Program-made: the position numbers and the translations under genes
In this document: positions 1 to 8,312 of the stretch, in pieces
Layout: each line of letters begins with the position of its first letter
How positions within the stretch are numbered: position 1 is the first letter of the stretch
Source: CALINF01 sp039990395
GTDB taxonomy: Bacteria > Pseudomonadota > Gammaproteobacteria > Pseudomonadales > Halieaceae
DNA length: 64,000 nucleotides
Direction: 5' to 3'
Assembly: GCA_039990395.1 (NCBI GenBank)
Contig: JBDXFZ010000111.1
Location: forward strand, 1-64,000
The notes under the pieces: model-generated
The model's database searches: none
What the model was told of the DNA's origin: nothing
Seen by the model: the letters and a program-made list of their open reading frames with translations, nothing else

Positions 1-185
1 AAATCATCAGCTCAGATACAATTCGAAAATCAAAAATTACAATGAATTAATGAGTCACTTGTTGTATCTGAATAGTCATGACAACTATCCCAACAAGTGC
101 CCACACATCTGTCTTCATCAACTTGTTAAGTAACACACAAACCGCCAGGATTTGCGTTGTGGCTGGGGGCTGACCCCCAACCGAG
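1..185 (-). other. 5' leader of an rRNA operon (16S precursor leader), continuing off the left edge
   Basis: Read on the minus strand, this stretch downstream of an rrn-type promoter has the marks of a 16S rRNA leader. A boxA-like antitermination sequence, TGTTACTTAACA, is at 124-135. About 18 bases further on is GTGTGGGCACTTGT (93-106), nearly identical to the conserved element that follows boxA in enterobacterial rrn leaders. A GC-rich stem-loop (161-182, 9-bp stem with one G-U) begins near the predicted transcript start. A 10-bp inverted repeat pairs 12-21 with 62-71. No protein gene fits. The 16S gene itself is not in the window. In P. aeruginosa an rRNA operon also lies beside msrQ, which supports the call. 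Confidence 0.8.
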
Positions 186-191
186 GAGCGC

Positions 192-219
192 ATTATACGC
201 ATGGAAGGTTCGCCTGCAA
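192..219 (-). promoter_or_regulatory. rRNA P1-type sigma-70 promoter
   Basis: On the minus strand TTGCAG (214-219) and a perfect TATAAT (192-197) are separated by 16 bp, followed directly by a GC-rich discriminator GCGCTCC. The 16-bp spacer and TATAATGCGC arrangement is that of E. coli rrn P1 promoters. An A/T-rich stretch (about 230-242) lies where an UP element would be. The predicted start is near 185. Stringent and growth-rate control are expected from the discriminator but cannot be read from the sequence. Confidence 0.82.
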
Positions 220-326
220 GACCTTTCGCAAATTAATTTCAGAGTTTCTCAGAGCGCTCAAAAAAGCAGCAAAATCAGCAGCCTAGAGCCCAACGAATTC
301 AGACCGTCATACCCATTAGAAAGAGT

Positions 327-947
327 CTAAGCGCGGCCTGCAGAGACAACAACAGAGGGGCTACGCCGAGACCACCAGCGCCTCACTCGCCAGCCCAGCA
401 GTATCGACACAATCCCTGCATAGACAGCCGCCTCGGTGATATCTGAGCGTGCCTGCCACAACAAATGTAAGCACGCTAGTAAAACGGCCAGGTACACCAA
501 CTGATGTAATCGCATCCAGGAGCGCCCAAGCCGGCGCTGCATGTTACGGGTGGAGGTAACAGTGAGAGGCACCATTATCAGCCAGGCAACAAAGCCTGCG
601 GTGATATACGGACGCTCGATAAGCTCCTCAAGTAAAATAGCGCCTGTCCAACCCACGTAGAAATGCGCAAAGCTCACCAGGTGTATCGTGGCGTAGAAAA
701 ACACATATAGACCAAGCATACGTCGCAGCTTCAGCAACACCGGCCACTTCAGATAGTAGCGTAGCGGTGAGATCAACAACGACGCCACTAAAAGACGCAG
801 CGACCACTCCCCGGTGCTGTGCATAATCGCTTCAGCAGGGTCAGGCCCCAGGCTACCAGTGACCGCTCCCCACACAAGCAGCAGAAATGGCACGAGGCAG
901 CCCGCGAACACAGCCACGCGCACGGCAATTTGCTGACTTTGCTTCAT
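327..947 (-). CDS. msrQ: MsrQ, heme-binding membrane subunit of the MsrPQ methionine sulfoxide reductase
   Basis: MsrQ (YedZ) is an inner-membrane b-type heme protein of the ferric-reductase-like family. It passes electrons from the quinone pool or flavin to periplasmic MsrP. The 206-residue product has about six hydrophobic segments, with conserved histidines near residues 89 and 148 and in the fifth segment suited to heme ligation. Its ATG overlaps the msrP stop by one base (TAATG), so the pair is translationally coupled. Length and neighbours are typical for the family. The C-terminus is arginine-rich, as expected for a cytoplasmic tail. Confidence 0.93.
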   Translation of the reverse strand: MKQSQQIAVRVAVFAGCLVPFLLLVWGAVTGSLGPDPAEAIMHSTGEWSLRLLVASLLISPLRYYLKWPVLLKLRRMLGLYVFFYATIHLVSFAHFYVGWTGAILLEELIERPYITAGFVAWLIMVPLTVTSTRNMQRRLGRSWMRLHQLVYLAVLLACLHLLWQARSDITEAAVYAGIVSILLGWRVRRWWSRRSPSVVVSAGRA

Positions 948-1930
948 TAGTAAAACTTACTAAGGTCCATACCCTTATACAAACCCGCCACCTGCTCACC
1001 ATAGCCATTGAATGGTTGCGTGGGGATTCGGTTGGGACTAAGGAAAGTAGAGGGTAAACGCCGTTCAAACCGCTGGCTCCAGCGAGGATGATCCACGTCC
1101 GGATTAACGTTCGAATAAAATCCATATTCGCGCGCATTAAGCCCCTGCCAGGAAGTGTCGGGCTGTTGCTCAGTCACATGGATACTGACAACAGATTTAA
1201 TGCTCTTGAAACCATACTTCCAAGGCACAACCAGCCGCACGGGCGCTCCGTTTTGATTGGCCAGAGTCTTTCCGTACATTCCTACAGACAGCATAGTCAA
1301 AGGGTGCATGGCCTCATCCATACGCAGACCCTCACGATAGGGCCAATCAATAATACTGCCCAGAGAACGTGTGCCGCGCATCTCGCTGCGACGGTACAAT
1401 GTTTTGAATGCCACAAAACGCGCATTACTCGTGGGCTCAAAACGCTTTAGTAAGTCGGCTAGCGGAAAGCCAACCCAGGGTATAACCATGGACCACGCCT
1501 CTACACAGCGAAAGCGGTAGATGCGCTCCTCCAGATCAAAGCTGCCAAGAATGTCTTCCAGGTTGAGCTTGCCCGGCTTACCAACCGCGCCCGTAACCTC
1601 GATAGACCAGGGATCGGTATTCATCTCGCTGGCATAGCGAGCAGGGTCACCTTTATCTGTACCAAATTCATAGAAGTTACAGTAAGACTGTACGTCGCCC
1701 GCTGGGGTCAGAGCCTCATTGGTATGGAAGCCAGCAGATTCGGGCTTTGCTTTAGTGTAGTTTAGATCGCGACCAGCCGTCGCGGAGGCTGCAACGCCAG
1801 GGGCGTTCGCCAATAATGCAGGCGCGGCTGCTAAACCAGCCGCCTTGATAAAGCCTCGGCGATTAAAGTATGCGCTTTCAGACGTGATGTCCGATGACGC
1901 TATATTGGGTAACACCAGCCGTTTGGCCAT
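947..1930 (-). CDS. msrP: MsrP, periplasmic molybdopterin methionine sulfoxide reductase catalytic subunit
   Basis: MsrP (YedY) reduces methionine sulfoxide in periplasmic proteins using a Mo-molybdopterin cofactor. The 327-residue product starts with a twin-arginine signal (NRRGFIK at residues 23-29, followed by a hydrophobic Ala-rich stretch), so it is exported folded by Tat. The conserved RCVEAWSMV motif places the molybdenum-ligating cysteine at about residue 142. The ATG follows a good SD (AGGAG about nine bases upstream). It lies 115 bp downstream of pssA on the same strand and upstream of msrQ, the same order as in Pseudomonas. Confidence 0.95.
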   Translation of the reverse strand: MAKRLVLPNIASSDITSESAYFNRRGFIKAAGLAAAPALLANAPGVAASATAGRDLNYTKAKPESAGFHTNEALTPAGDVQSYCNFYEFGTDKGDPARYASEMNTDPWSIEVTGAVGKPGKLNLEDILGSFDLEERIYRFRCVEAWSMVIPWVGFPLADLLKRFEPTSNARFVAFKTLYRRSEMRGTRSLGSIIDWPYREGLRMDEAMHPLTMLSVGMYGKTLANQNGAPVRLVVPWKYGFKSIKSVVSIHVTEQQPDTSWQGLNAREYGFYSNVNPDVDHPRWSQRFERRLPSTFLSPNRIPTQPFNGYGEQVAGLYKGMDLSKFY

Positions 1931-2045
1931 GTTAGCTTGCTCCTGCTCATTACCAGATACTACTTATGAACAGGATAGCGCTATTTGGTTCCCCCAGCTG
2001 GTGTACTAACACGACAGAACCGGGGCAATTACAGGCTCAGCAGTA

Positions 2046-2900
2046 CTACTTGCGCTGACTTCTCAGTTTCATGATCGGCCCCGACAATGCGTACGCCAGC
2101 CCGGCCAGTAAAAATATACTGGGGGGATCGAGTGTCACCAGACCAAACACCAACACCACCGCGAAGATGACAACGAAGGGTACGCGCCCGCGAAAATCGA
2201 CGCCCTTGAAACTATAATAGGGAAAGTTGGCCACCATCAGGAAACCCACCACAGCCGTGAGCAGGGCCACCACAATAGCAAGTTCGCGTGGAAGACCCGC
2301 TCCAACCATACCCAGATCGTGGCAGACCCACACTGTGCTAGCAATGATGCCGGCAGCGGCGGGACTGGCAAGGCCGGTAAAAAAGTTCTTGTCTGCAGTG
2401 TCAATTTGAGTATTGAAACGGGCTAGCCGCAATGCCGCGCAGGCTACGTAAATAAATGCGGCGCTCCACCCAAACTTGCCCAGATCCGATAAAGCCCAAC
2501 TAAACACGACAAGAGAAGGAGCCACACCAAATGACACCATGTCGGACAAGCTGTCATATTCTGCGCCGAACTTACTGGAGGTATTGGTTAGCCGAGCAAT
2601 GCGCCCATCAAGGCCATCGAAAACACCTGCGACAAAAATTGCGATTGCAGCGCTCTCAAAATCGCCCTTGATAGCCGCGATAATGGCATAAAATCCTGCA
2701 AACAATGCGCCAGTCGTGAAAAGGTTGGGCAGCAGGTAAACACCCTGACGCCGAACAGTCTCTCCATTTTCTGAGACCTCCTCCTCGTGCTCATCCATGA
2801 TGAGATCGAGGCTGGCCGCACCGGTTTGTGCCTGTGATGATTCCGCTGAATCTGTCTCGGCAGATTCTGATGATTCCTGCTTGTTATCGCTCGTATCCAT
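2046..2900 (-). CDS. pssA: CDP-diacylglycerol-serine O-phosphatidyltransferase
   Basis: The enzyme makes phosphatidylserine from CDP-diacylglycerol and L-serine, the committed step to phosphatidylethanolamine, at the inner membrane. It is the integral-membrane CDP-alcohol phosphotransferase type, not the E. coli peripheral type. The signature D-G-x2-D-G-R...G-x3-D-x3-D lies at residues 95-120 of 284, amid several membrane segments. The first 45 or so residues are an acidic Ser/Glu-rich tail before the catalytic domain. The SD is weak. It lies 58 bp downstream of ilvY and upstream of msrPQ on the same strand. Confidence 0.94.
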   Translation of the reverse strand: MDTSDNKQESSESAETDSAESSQAQTGAASLDLIMDEHEEEVSENGETVRRQGVYLLPNLFTTGALFAGFYAIIAAIKGDFESAAIAIFVAGVFDGLDGRIARLTNTSSKFGAEYDSLSDMVSFGVAPSLVVFSWALSDLGKFGWSAAFIYVACAALRLARFNTQIDTADKNFFTGLASPAAAGIIASTVWVCHDLGMVGAGLPRELAIVVALLTAVVGFLMVANFPYYSFKGVDFRGRVPFVVIFAVVLVFGLVTLDPPSIFLLAGLAYALSGPIMKLRSQRK

Positions 2901-2958
2901 AGGCTTTGTTTCTTTTTGTTATCGTAGGGCGTTTGCCAGCATATCGGCTCGCATCATA

Positions 2959-3867
2959 TCAAACTGCACGCTGGTAGGTCTGTTCTGCCACATCCCAAAG
3001 TGCGCGTACAAGCGGACTCTGTAATCGCTGGCGAAGCACACACATACCAATGGACAAAGCAGGCAGCGGTCTGTCGACATCAATATACTCCACACGACTC
3101 TCTAATCCACTGGCAGCGATCACCAGTTCCGGAGCGATACCCACGCCCAAGCCCAGGCCGACCATGGCCACGATCGCCTCATGACCGGCAACCTGCGCAT
3201 AAATAGAAGGTCGGGCCTTACGCTCTTCAAACCATGCATCGAGCATATCTTTGGTAACACCACGCTCTGGAACAATGAACGGTAGCTGCGACCAATCCAG
3301 CCCGGCAGTGGAAGCAAGCCCTGCCAACACAGCACGCCTGACGGCGCAGTCTGCTGCCGGCATACAAAAGCGCATTGGGGAATCGGTTAGCGGCTGGAAC
3401 GCCAGGCGTTCGGGTAGCTTTACTGGCCGACCACTCACGGCTATATCGTCGATACCATCGAGTATTCGCCCTACCCCGTCTGCCTGATCACCGGTATGCA
3501 ACATTATTTCAACGTCGGGGTGCGTGACGCGAAAAGACTCCAAAACGGGCGACAACACCCTGTAGCTGGCCGTAACCGAGCAGTAGAGACTCACCTCGCC
3601 GGCCAACGCGCGATCGCTGCCGAGAGTACGCCGCACTTGCTGCCAGTCCGTCACCGTGCGCTGGGCATACTCCCTAAATGCCTTCCCAGCAGAAGTCATC
3701 CGCACCTGGCGCTTATCACGCTCAAACAGCGCCTGCCCCAGTTCTGACTCGAGCCGCTGCACACTTCTGCTGACTGCCGACACGCTCAGGTGTAGCTGCT
3801 CTGCCGAGCGACTGAAATTCGCCGTCTCGGCAACCGAGAGAAATATTTGCAGTAGTCGAGTTTCCAT
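2959..3867 (-). CDS. ilvY: IlvY, LysR-family activator of ilvC
   Basis: This is a 302-residue LysR-type regulator with an N-terminal winged helix (about residues 1-60, including FSRSAEQLHLSVSAVSRSVQRLE) and a periplasmic-binding-protein-like effector domain. The run SLYCSVTASY...THPDVEIMLHTGD aligns by eye with E. coli IlvY, which binds acetolactate or acetohydroxybutyrate and activates ilvC. It is divergent from ilvC with 112 bp between starts, and tandem operators lie in the gap. The ATG is close to a promoter-like AATAAT and has little SD, so its mRNA may have a very short leader. LysR paralogs with other roles exist, but the divergent ilvC makes IlvY the best call. Confidence 0.9.
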   Translation of the reverse strand: METRLLQIFLSVAETANFSRSAEQLHLSVSAVSRSVQRLESELGQALFERDKRQVRMTSAGKAFREYAQRTVTDWQQVRRTLGSDRALAGEVSLYCSVTASYRVLSPVLESFRVTHPDVEIMLHTGDQADGVGRILDGIDDIAVSGRPVKLPERLAFQPLTDSPMRFCMPAADCAVRRAVLAGLASTAGLDWSQLPFIVPERGVTKDMLDAWFEERKARPSIYAQVAGHEAIVAMVGLGLGVGIAPELVIAASGLESRVEYIDVDRPLPALSIGMCVLRQRLQSPLVRALWDVAEQTYQRAV

Positions 3868-3875
3868 CCGCCTAT

Positions 3876-3924
3876 TATTGCATTTATCGCAATACTGTTT
3901 CTACTATTTAGCGTTTTACGCAAT
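3876..3924. promoter_or_regulatory. Tandem IlvY operators in the ilvY-ilvC gap
   Basis: O1 at 3876-3894 is a perfect inverted repeat, TATTGC-N7-GCAATA, of the T-N11-A LysR form. A weaker second site around 3908-3924 keeps the right half (GCAAT at 3920-3924) exactly 31 bp from the O1 right half (3889-3893), about three helical turns on the same face. The site nearer ilvC overlaps its predicted -35. This matches the known E. coli ilvYC design of adjacent O1 and O2, with inducer changing contacts at O2. Confidence 0.72.
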
Positions 3925-3943
3925 CATAGATCCACTGTATCGT
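3915..3943 (+). promoter_or_regulatory. Putative ilvC promoter
   Basis: TTTACG (3915-3920) and TATCGT (3938-3943) are spaced by 17 bp, each matching four of six consensus bases. The weak core and the overlap of the -35 with the second IlvY site fit an activator-dependent promoter. The predicted transcript start is about 30 bp before the ilvC ATG. Confidence 0.5.
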
Positions 3944-3979
3944 GCGTTGCATCTACCAGAACCTGTCAAGGAGACCCTC

Positions 3980-5452
3980 ATGGGACAGAATTATTTCAAC
4001 ACACTACCCCTGCGCAAACAGTTGCTGCAGCTTGGAAAATGCCGCTTTATGGATCAGTCGGAATTTGCCGATGGCGTTGAAAAAATCAAAGGTAAAAAGC
4101 TAGTTATAGTTGGCTGCGGCGCGCAGGGATTAAACCAAGGCCTGAACTTACGTGACAGCGGCCTGGATGTTTCTTACACACTACGCGAGAGCGCCATTGC
4201 CGAGCAGCGCCAGTCCTGGAAGAACGCCACAGAGAATGGCTTTACGGTGGGCACTTACCAGGAGCTGATTCCCACTGCAGACCTGGTTCTGAACCTAACA
4301 CCCGACAAGCAGCACACCGCAGTGGTTAACGACGTAATGCCGTTAATGAAGCACGGTGCTTGCCTATCTTATTCTCACGGCTTCAACATCGTTGAAGAAG
4401 GTATGCAGATTCGCGATGACCTCACCGTCATCATGGTAGCCCCCAAATGCCCGGGCACTGAGGTTCGGGAAGAGTACAAGCGCGGCTTTGGTGTTCCAAC
4501 GCTCATTGCTGTGCATACCGAAAACGACCCCAATGGCGACGGCATGGAGCTGGCCAAGGCCTACGCCGCAGGTACAGGCGGGCATCGCGCAGGTGTTCTG
4601 CAGTCTTCGTTTATTGCCGAAGTTAAATCTGACCTGATGGGTGAGCAGACCATCCTCTGCGGCATGCTCCAAACAGGTTCAATTCTGTGCTTTGACAAGA
4701 TGGTTGAGAAAGGCATCGCACCCGAATACGCCTCCAAGCTAATTCAGTACGGCTGGGAGACGGTAACTGAAGGTCTGAAATACGGCGGCATCACCAACAT
4801 GATGGATCGCCTTTCTAACCCCGCCAAGATTCGCGCGTTTCACCTTGCCGAAGAGTTAAAGACAATCATGCGTCCGCTGTATGAAAAGCATCAGGACGAT
4901 ATTATGACAGGCCACTTCTCTGCCACCATGATGGAAGACTGGGCCAACGACGACATCAACTTACTGAGCTGGCGCGCGGCAACGGCAGAAACAGCGTTCG
5001 AAAAATCCGCCAACACCTCGCAGGAGATCGCCGAGCAGGAGTACTACGATCACGGCATCCTAATGATCGCGATGTGCAAAGCAGGCGTTGAGCTGGCATT
5101 TGAAACCATGGTTGATGCGGGCATCATCGAAGAGTCGGCTTACTACGAGTCTCTGCACGAGACACCGCTCATCGCCAACACCATCGCTCGTAAGAAGCTC
5201 TATGAGATGAACGTCGTGATTTCCGACACTGCTGAGTACGGCTGCTATCTTTTCGACCATGCTTGCCGGCCCTTGTTAGCAGACTTCATGACCAAGATGG
5301 ACACCGACGTGATCGGAAAAGGAATGGAAGGCGATAACGGTGTGGACAATGCGGAGCTGATCACCGTGAACGAAGCAATAAGATCGCACCCAGTTGAAGT
5401 GGTTGGCACCAAGCTACGCGGTTACATGACTGCGATGAAGCGTATCGTCTAG
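3980..5452 (+). CDS. ilvC: Ketol-acid reductoisomerase, class II (NADP+)
   Basis: IlvC isomerises and reduces acetolactate or acetohydroxybutyrate to the dihydroxy acids, the second common step of valine, isoleucine and leucine synthesis. The chosen ATG (SD AAGGAG at 3968-3973, six-base spacer) gives 490 residues starting MGQNYFNTLPLRKQLLQLGK. This is almost the length and start of the E. coli enzyme. The Rossmann motif VGCGAQGLNQG lies near residue 48, and the duplicated C-terminal knotted domain marks class II (about 490 residues against about 330 in class I). It is divergent from ilvY and convergent with ilvH. An upstream in-frame extension to 3656 overlaps ilvY and is not used. Confidence 0.97.
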   Translation: MGQNYFNTLPLRKQLLQLGKCRFMDQSEFADGVEKIKGKKLVIVGCGAQGLNQGLNLRDSGLDVSYTLRESAIAEQRQSWKNATENGFTVGTYQELIPTADLVLNLTPDKQHTAVVNDVMPLMKHGACLSYSHGFNIVEEGMQIRDDLTVIMVAPKCPGTEVREEYKRGFGVPTLIAVHTENDPNGDGMELAKAYAAGTGGHRAGVLQSSFIAEVKSDLMGEQTILCGMLQTGSILCFDKMVEKGIAPEYASKLIQYGWETVTEGLKYGGITNMMDRLSNPAKIRAFHLAEELKTIMRPLYEKHQDDIMTGHFSATMMEDWANDDINLLSWRAATAETAFEKSANTSQEIAEQEYYDHGILMIAMCKAGVELAFETMVDAGIIEESAYYESLHETPLIANTIARKKLYEMNVVISDTAEYGCYLFDHACRPLLADFMTKMDTDVIGKGMEGDNGVDNAELITVNEAIRSHPVEVVGTKLRGYMTAMKRIV

Positions 5453-5474
5453 TTACATCGTTTCACGCGCATAA

Positions 5475-5504
5475 AAAAGGGGCCGCTGGCTAGCGGCCCC
5501 TTTT
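5475..5504. terminator. Bidirectional terminator between ilvC and ilvH
   Basis: A perfect 13-bp stem (5475-5487 with 5492-5504) has a four-base loop. A-tracts on the left and T-tracts on the right give U-runs in both directions. It sits between the convergent ilvC (stop 5452) and ilvIH (stop 5576) and should end both transcripts. Confidence 0.9.
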
Positions 5505-5575
5505 AGTTTCTGCTGTTTCTTACAGTTATTCAGTCTTGGCTTTTGACCACGAAAACTTACCTAAGAAACCACACA

Positions 5576-6067
5576 CTACAATGACAGTATCTTGTCACCT
5601 CGTGAGATGCCCGCTACGCCGCTGCGTACCACTTCCAGGATATCCGCATCACCCATCGCCGCAACGAAGGAGTCCAGCTTGTCACTGGTACCAGTCAACT
5701 GAATCGTATACACGTTCGGGCCCACATCCACAATCTGACCCCGAAATATATCTACGGTGCGTTTCACCTCGTCGCGCTGCGCCCCGTGAGCACGTACCTT
5801 AATCAGCATAAGATCACGTTCAACATGCGCTCCTTCCGTAAGATCAACAAGCTTCACCACGTCCACAATCTTATTCAGATGTTTAGTGATCTGCTCTATG
5901 CGCTTGTCATCACCCGCGGTTGTCAGCGTTAAACGCGACAAGGTGGAGTCTTCTGTGGCTGCCACATTAAGTGTTTCAATGTTATAGCCGCGCTGAGAAA
6001 AAAGTCCGACCACCCGAGACAATGCACCGGGTTCGTTTTCCATCAATATAGAAATGATCCGTCTCAT
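5576..6067 (-). CDS. ilvH: Acetolactate synthase isozyme III small (regulatory) subunit
   Basis: This 163-residue regulatory subunit binds valine and confers feedback inhibition and full activity on the IlvI catalytic subunit. The N-terminal ACT domain (residues 1-75, MRRIISILMENEPGALSRVVGLFSQRG start) and the C-terminal ALS small-subunit domain are both present at the normal length. It starts one base after the ilvI stop, so the pair is co-translated. Transcription ends at the shared hairpin at 5475-5504. Confidence 0.96.
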   Translation of the reverse strand: MRRIISILMENEPGALSRVVGLFSQRGYNIETLNVAATEDSTLSRLTLTTAGDDKRIEQITKHLNKIVDVVKLVDLTEGAHVERDLMLIKVRAHGAQRDEVKRTVDIFRGQIVDVGPNVYTIQLTGTSDKLDSFVAAMGDADILEVVRSGVAGISRGDKILSL

Positions 6068-6068
6068 G

Positions 6069-7814
6069 TCAGGTCCTCTCGTTCTTGCTCAGCCACATGT
6101 CTTTCATCGAGCCGTTAGGCGCAATGTGCATGGGGTATACGTGCTCCATCGGATCGATAAACACATCCAGAAAGACTAGTTTGTCTTTCATCGAAAACGC
6201 CTCTTCCATGGCAGCGTCCAGGTCAGACAGTTTGTGCACTTCAATGCCCACATGCCCGTAGGCTTCCATGAGCTTTACAAAGTCTGGCAATGAGTCCTCA
6301 TAGGTACTCATTGCATAACGACCCTCGTATTGCATGTCCTGCCACTGCTTCACCATGCCCAGATAATTGTTACGCAAGTTGATGATCTTGATTGGCGTGT
6401 TGTATTGCGTGCAGGTAGAGAGCTCCTGAATGTTCATTTGGATACTGCCCTCGCCTGTTACACAGGCAACATCCATATCGGGAAAGGCAAGCTTTACACC
6501 CATAGCCGCAGGCAAACCGAAGCCCATAGTGCCCAGACCACCCGAGTTGATCCAGCGCCGAGGCTTATCAAACTTGTAGTACTGTGCGGCAAACATCTGG
6601 TGCTGCCCAACATCCGAGGTCACATACGCATCACCCTTAGTGGCGCGATACAGGCTTTGAATCACCTCTTGCGGCATGATGGCGTCACTCTCATTAAATC
6701 GACGGCCGGTCCACAGGCCATGCTCACTGCGCCAGCCTTCTATCTGCTGCCACCAACGCTCCAACGCCTCATCGTCCGAAACCGCATCTTCCTTGCTTTG
6801 CAATTGTTTGACTTGATCAATCAATTCGCGCAGAACCGATTGCACGGGGCCAACGATAGGCACATCTGCAGATACTGTCTTCGAAATGGACGCGGGGTCC
6901 ACATCGATATGAACTATCTTCGCGCCCGGACAGAACTTCTCTACGGTATTGGTCACGCGGTCGTCAAACCGCGCGCCTACCGCCAGAATCACATCACTAT
7001 GGTGCATGGCCATGTTGGCTTCATAAAACCCGTGCATGCCTAACATGCCAAGAAACTGCCGATCGCTGCCAGGGTAAGCACCCAGTCCCATCAAGGTATT
7101 GGTGATAGGGAAATTGAGGTGCTGAGTTATCTCAACCAGCAAATCGCTACCTTCGCCCAGAATTACGCCGCCACCAGCATAGATAACCGGTCGCTTGGCA
7201 CCCAGTAGTAATCTTGCCGCCTTCTTGATCTGGCCAGTATGACCACGTTGTGAGGGAGAATATGATCTCAGTTTTACCGAATCAGGATAGACGTATTCAA
7301 ATTTCTCATCGGGCCTTGTGATGTCTTTTGGAATATCAATAACCACTGGTCCAGGACGCCCCGTGGCCGCGATGTGAAATGCCTTCTTAATCATCTCTGG
7401 CAACTCTGTGGCATGACGGGCCATAAAGCTGTGCTTAACGATAGGACGGGAAATGCCGACCATATCGGTCTCCTGAAACGCATCCTCACCGATTAAGTGA
7501 CTTTGCACCTGACCAGACAGCACCACCATGGGGATGGAATCCATGTAAGCGGTGGCAATACCGGTTATGGCGTTGGTTGCGCCAGGCCCTGAGGTTACGA
7601 GCACCACCCCCGGCTTGCCCGTTGCGCGCGCGTAGCCATCGGCAGCATGGGTAGCGGCCTGCTCGTGACGCACCAACACATGGGGTACCTTGCTCTCTTT
7701 AAACAGGGCGTCGTAGATGTGCAGAACTGCACCGCCCGGATAACCAAAAATATATTCTACACCCTCGTCTTCGAGGGATCTGGCGATCATCTCGCCACCT
7801 GATAACAACTCCAC
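6069..7814 (-). CDS. ilvI: Acetolactate synthase isozyme III large (catalytic) subunit
   Basis: This thiamine-diphosphate and FAD enzyme condenses two pyruvates, or pyruvate with 2-oxobutyrate. The start chosen is GTG at 7814 (protein begins VELLSGGEMIAR, read as Met), with AGGAG nine bases upstream. It gives 581 residues, close to E. coli IlvI. The catalytic region FGYPGGAVLHIYD with the active-site Glu (LVRHEQAATHAADGYAR) is N-terminal. The ThDP motif GDG...N appears as GEGSIQMN...LRNN near the C-terminus, with Glu in place of the usual Asp. The frame stays open to a GTG at 7949, but that extension has no counterpart in the family and contains a strong hairpin. Confidence 0.95.
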   Translation of the reverse strand: MELLSGGEMIARSLEDEGVEYIFGYPGGAVLHIYDALFKESKVPHVLVRHEQAATHAADGYARATGKPGVVLVTSGPGATNAITGIATAYMDSIPMVVLSGQVQSHLIGEDAFQETDMVGISRPIVKHSFMARHATELPEMIKKAFHIAATGRPGPVVIDIPKDITRPDEKFEYVYPDSVKLRSYSPSQRGHTGQIKKAARLLLGAKRPVIYAGGGVILGEGSDLLVEITQHLNFPITNTLMGLGAYPGSDRQFLGMLGMHGFYEANMAMHHSDVILAVGARFDDRVTNTVEKFCPGAKIVHIDVDPASISKTVSADVPIVGPVQSVLRELIDQVKQLQSKEDAVSDDEALERWWQQIEGWRSEHGLWTGRRFNESDAIMPQEVIQSLYRATKGDAYVTSDVGQHQMFAAQYYKFDKPRRWINSGGLGTMGFGLPAAMGVKLAFPDMDVACVTGEGSIQMNIQELSTCTQYNTPIKIINLRNNYLGMVKQWQDMQYEGRYAMSTYEDSLPDFVKLMEAYGHVGIEVHKLSDLDAAMEEAFSMKDKLVFLDVFIDPMEHVYPMHIAPNGSMKDMWLSKNERT

Positions 7815-8312
7815 GCTACTTAACTCCTGCACAACAAAATGCCCGACGCGTAACCCTCGCCGAAGCATGCTTAGTGTGTGGTCGTTATCTAACAGATACC
7901 TGACCCGGTATCTGTGCAATGACGCCACCCCCATTTGCGCGCACGACACTTACTCGAGATCTCCCTCAAGAAAACGCTCCATGGGGGTAATCGATCACGA
8001 ATTAGCGTATCGGTCGCCCTGCGGGGTAGCGCAGTGTCGGGCCCACAACCTGCTCAATGCGAGACAGATTGCATACGGGACTATCAAGCAGCCGGGAGAA
8101 ATCATCGCATTCCCACGGTAGACCAGAGGCTGAGGGTACTCAACGTTAGTCGTTGCCACTTGAAAGACGCGGTAAGTGTCTTACCGAGAGTGAGGAAAGT
8201 CAACCTGACAGACGTTACAATTTGCACGCTTGGGTGACTAGTAGAGATTGGCTAAACATCTGATTTTGGGTTATTTTCATACACTGCAAGTAACATCTTT
8301 AAGGAAGCTAGA
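7815..8312. other. Non-coding region upstream of ilvI and the DUF4124 genes
   Basis: About 500 bp lie between the divergent ilvI and the first DUF4124 gene without a convincing protein. A perfect 9-bp stem-loop (7892-7900 with 7907-7915) sits 78 bases before the ilvI start. A perfect 7-bp palindrome with a 3-bp centre, CGGTAAG-TGT-CTTACCG, is at 8170-8186. A shorter inverted repeat, CAACG-N5-CGTTG, is at 8141-8155. No leader peptide rich in Ile, Leu or Val codons and no hairpin followed by a U-run were found, so attenuation of the ilvBN type is not supported. The palindromes could be regulator sites or RNA structure. Confidence 0.6.

Noticed and set aside
3656..3979. Upstream extension of ilvC
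   Set aside because: It overlaps ilvY and the operators; the ATG at 3980 has a strong SD and gives the family length.
6330..7043. 237-codon plus-strand frame opposite ilvI
   Set aside because: It is antisense to a well-conserved gene and has no domain of its own.
7892..7915. Hairpin as an ilv attenuator
   Set aside because: No U-run follows it and no leader peptide rich in Ile, Val or Leu codons precedes it.
7815..7949. In-frame N-terminal extension of ilvI to a GTG at 7949
   Set aside because: Family members start at the position of VELLSG; the extension spans a perfect stem-loop, and the GTG at 7814 has a good SD.
7867..8237. Two overlapping plus-strand frames (84 and 100 codons) in the ilvI upstream region
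   Set aside because: No SD, atypical composition and no recognisable domain; they cover palindromes and probable regulatory sequence.
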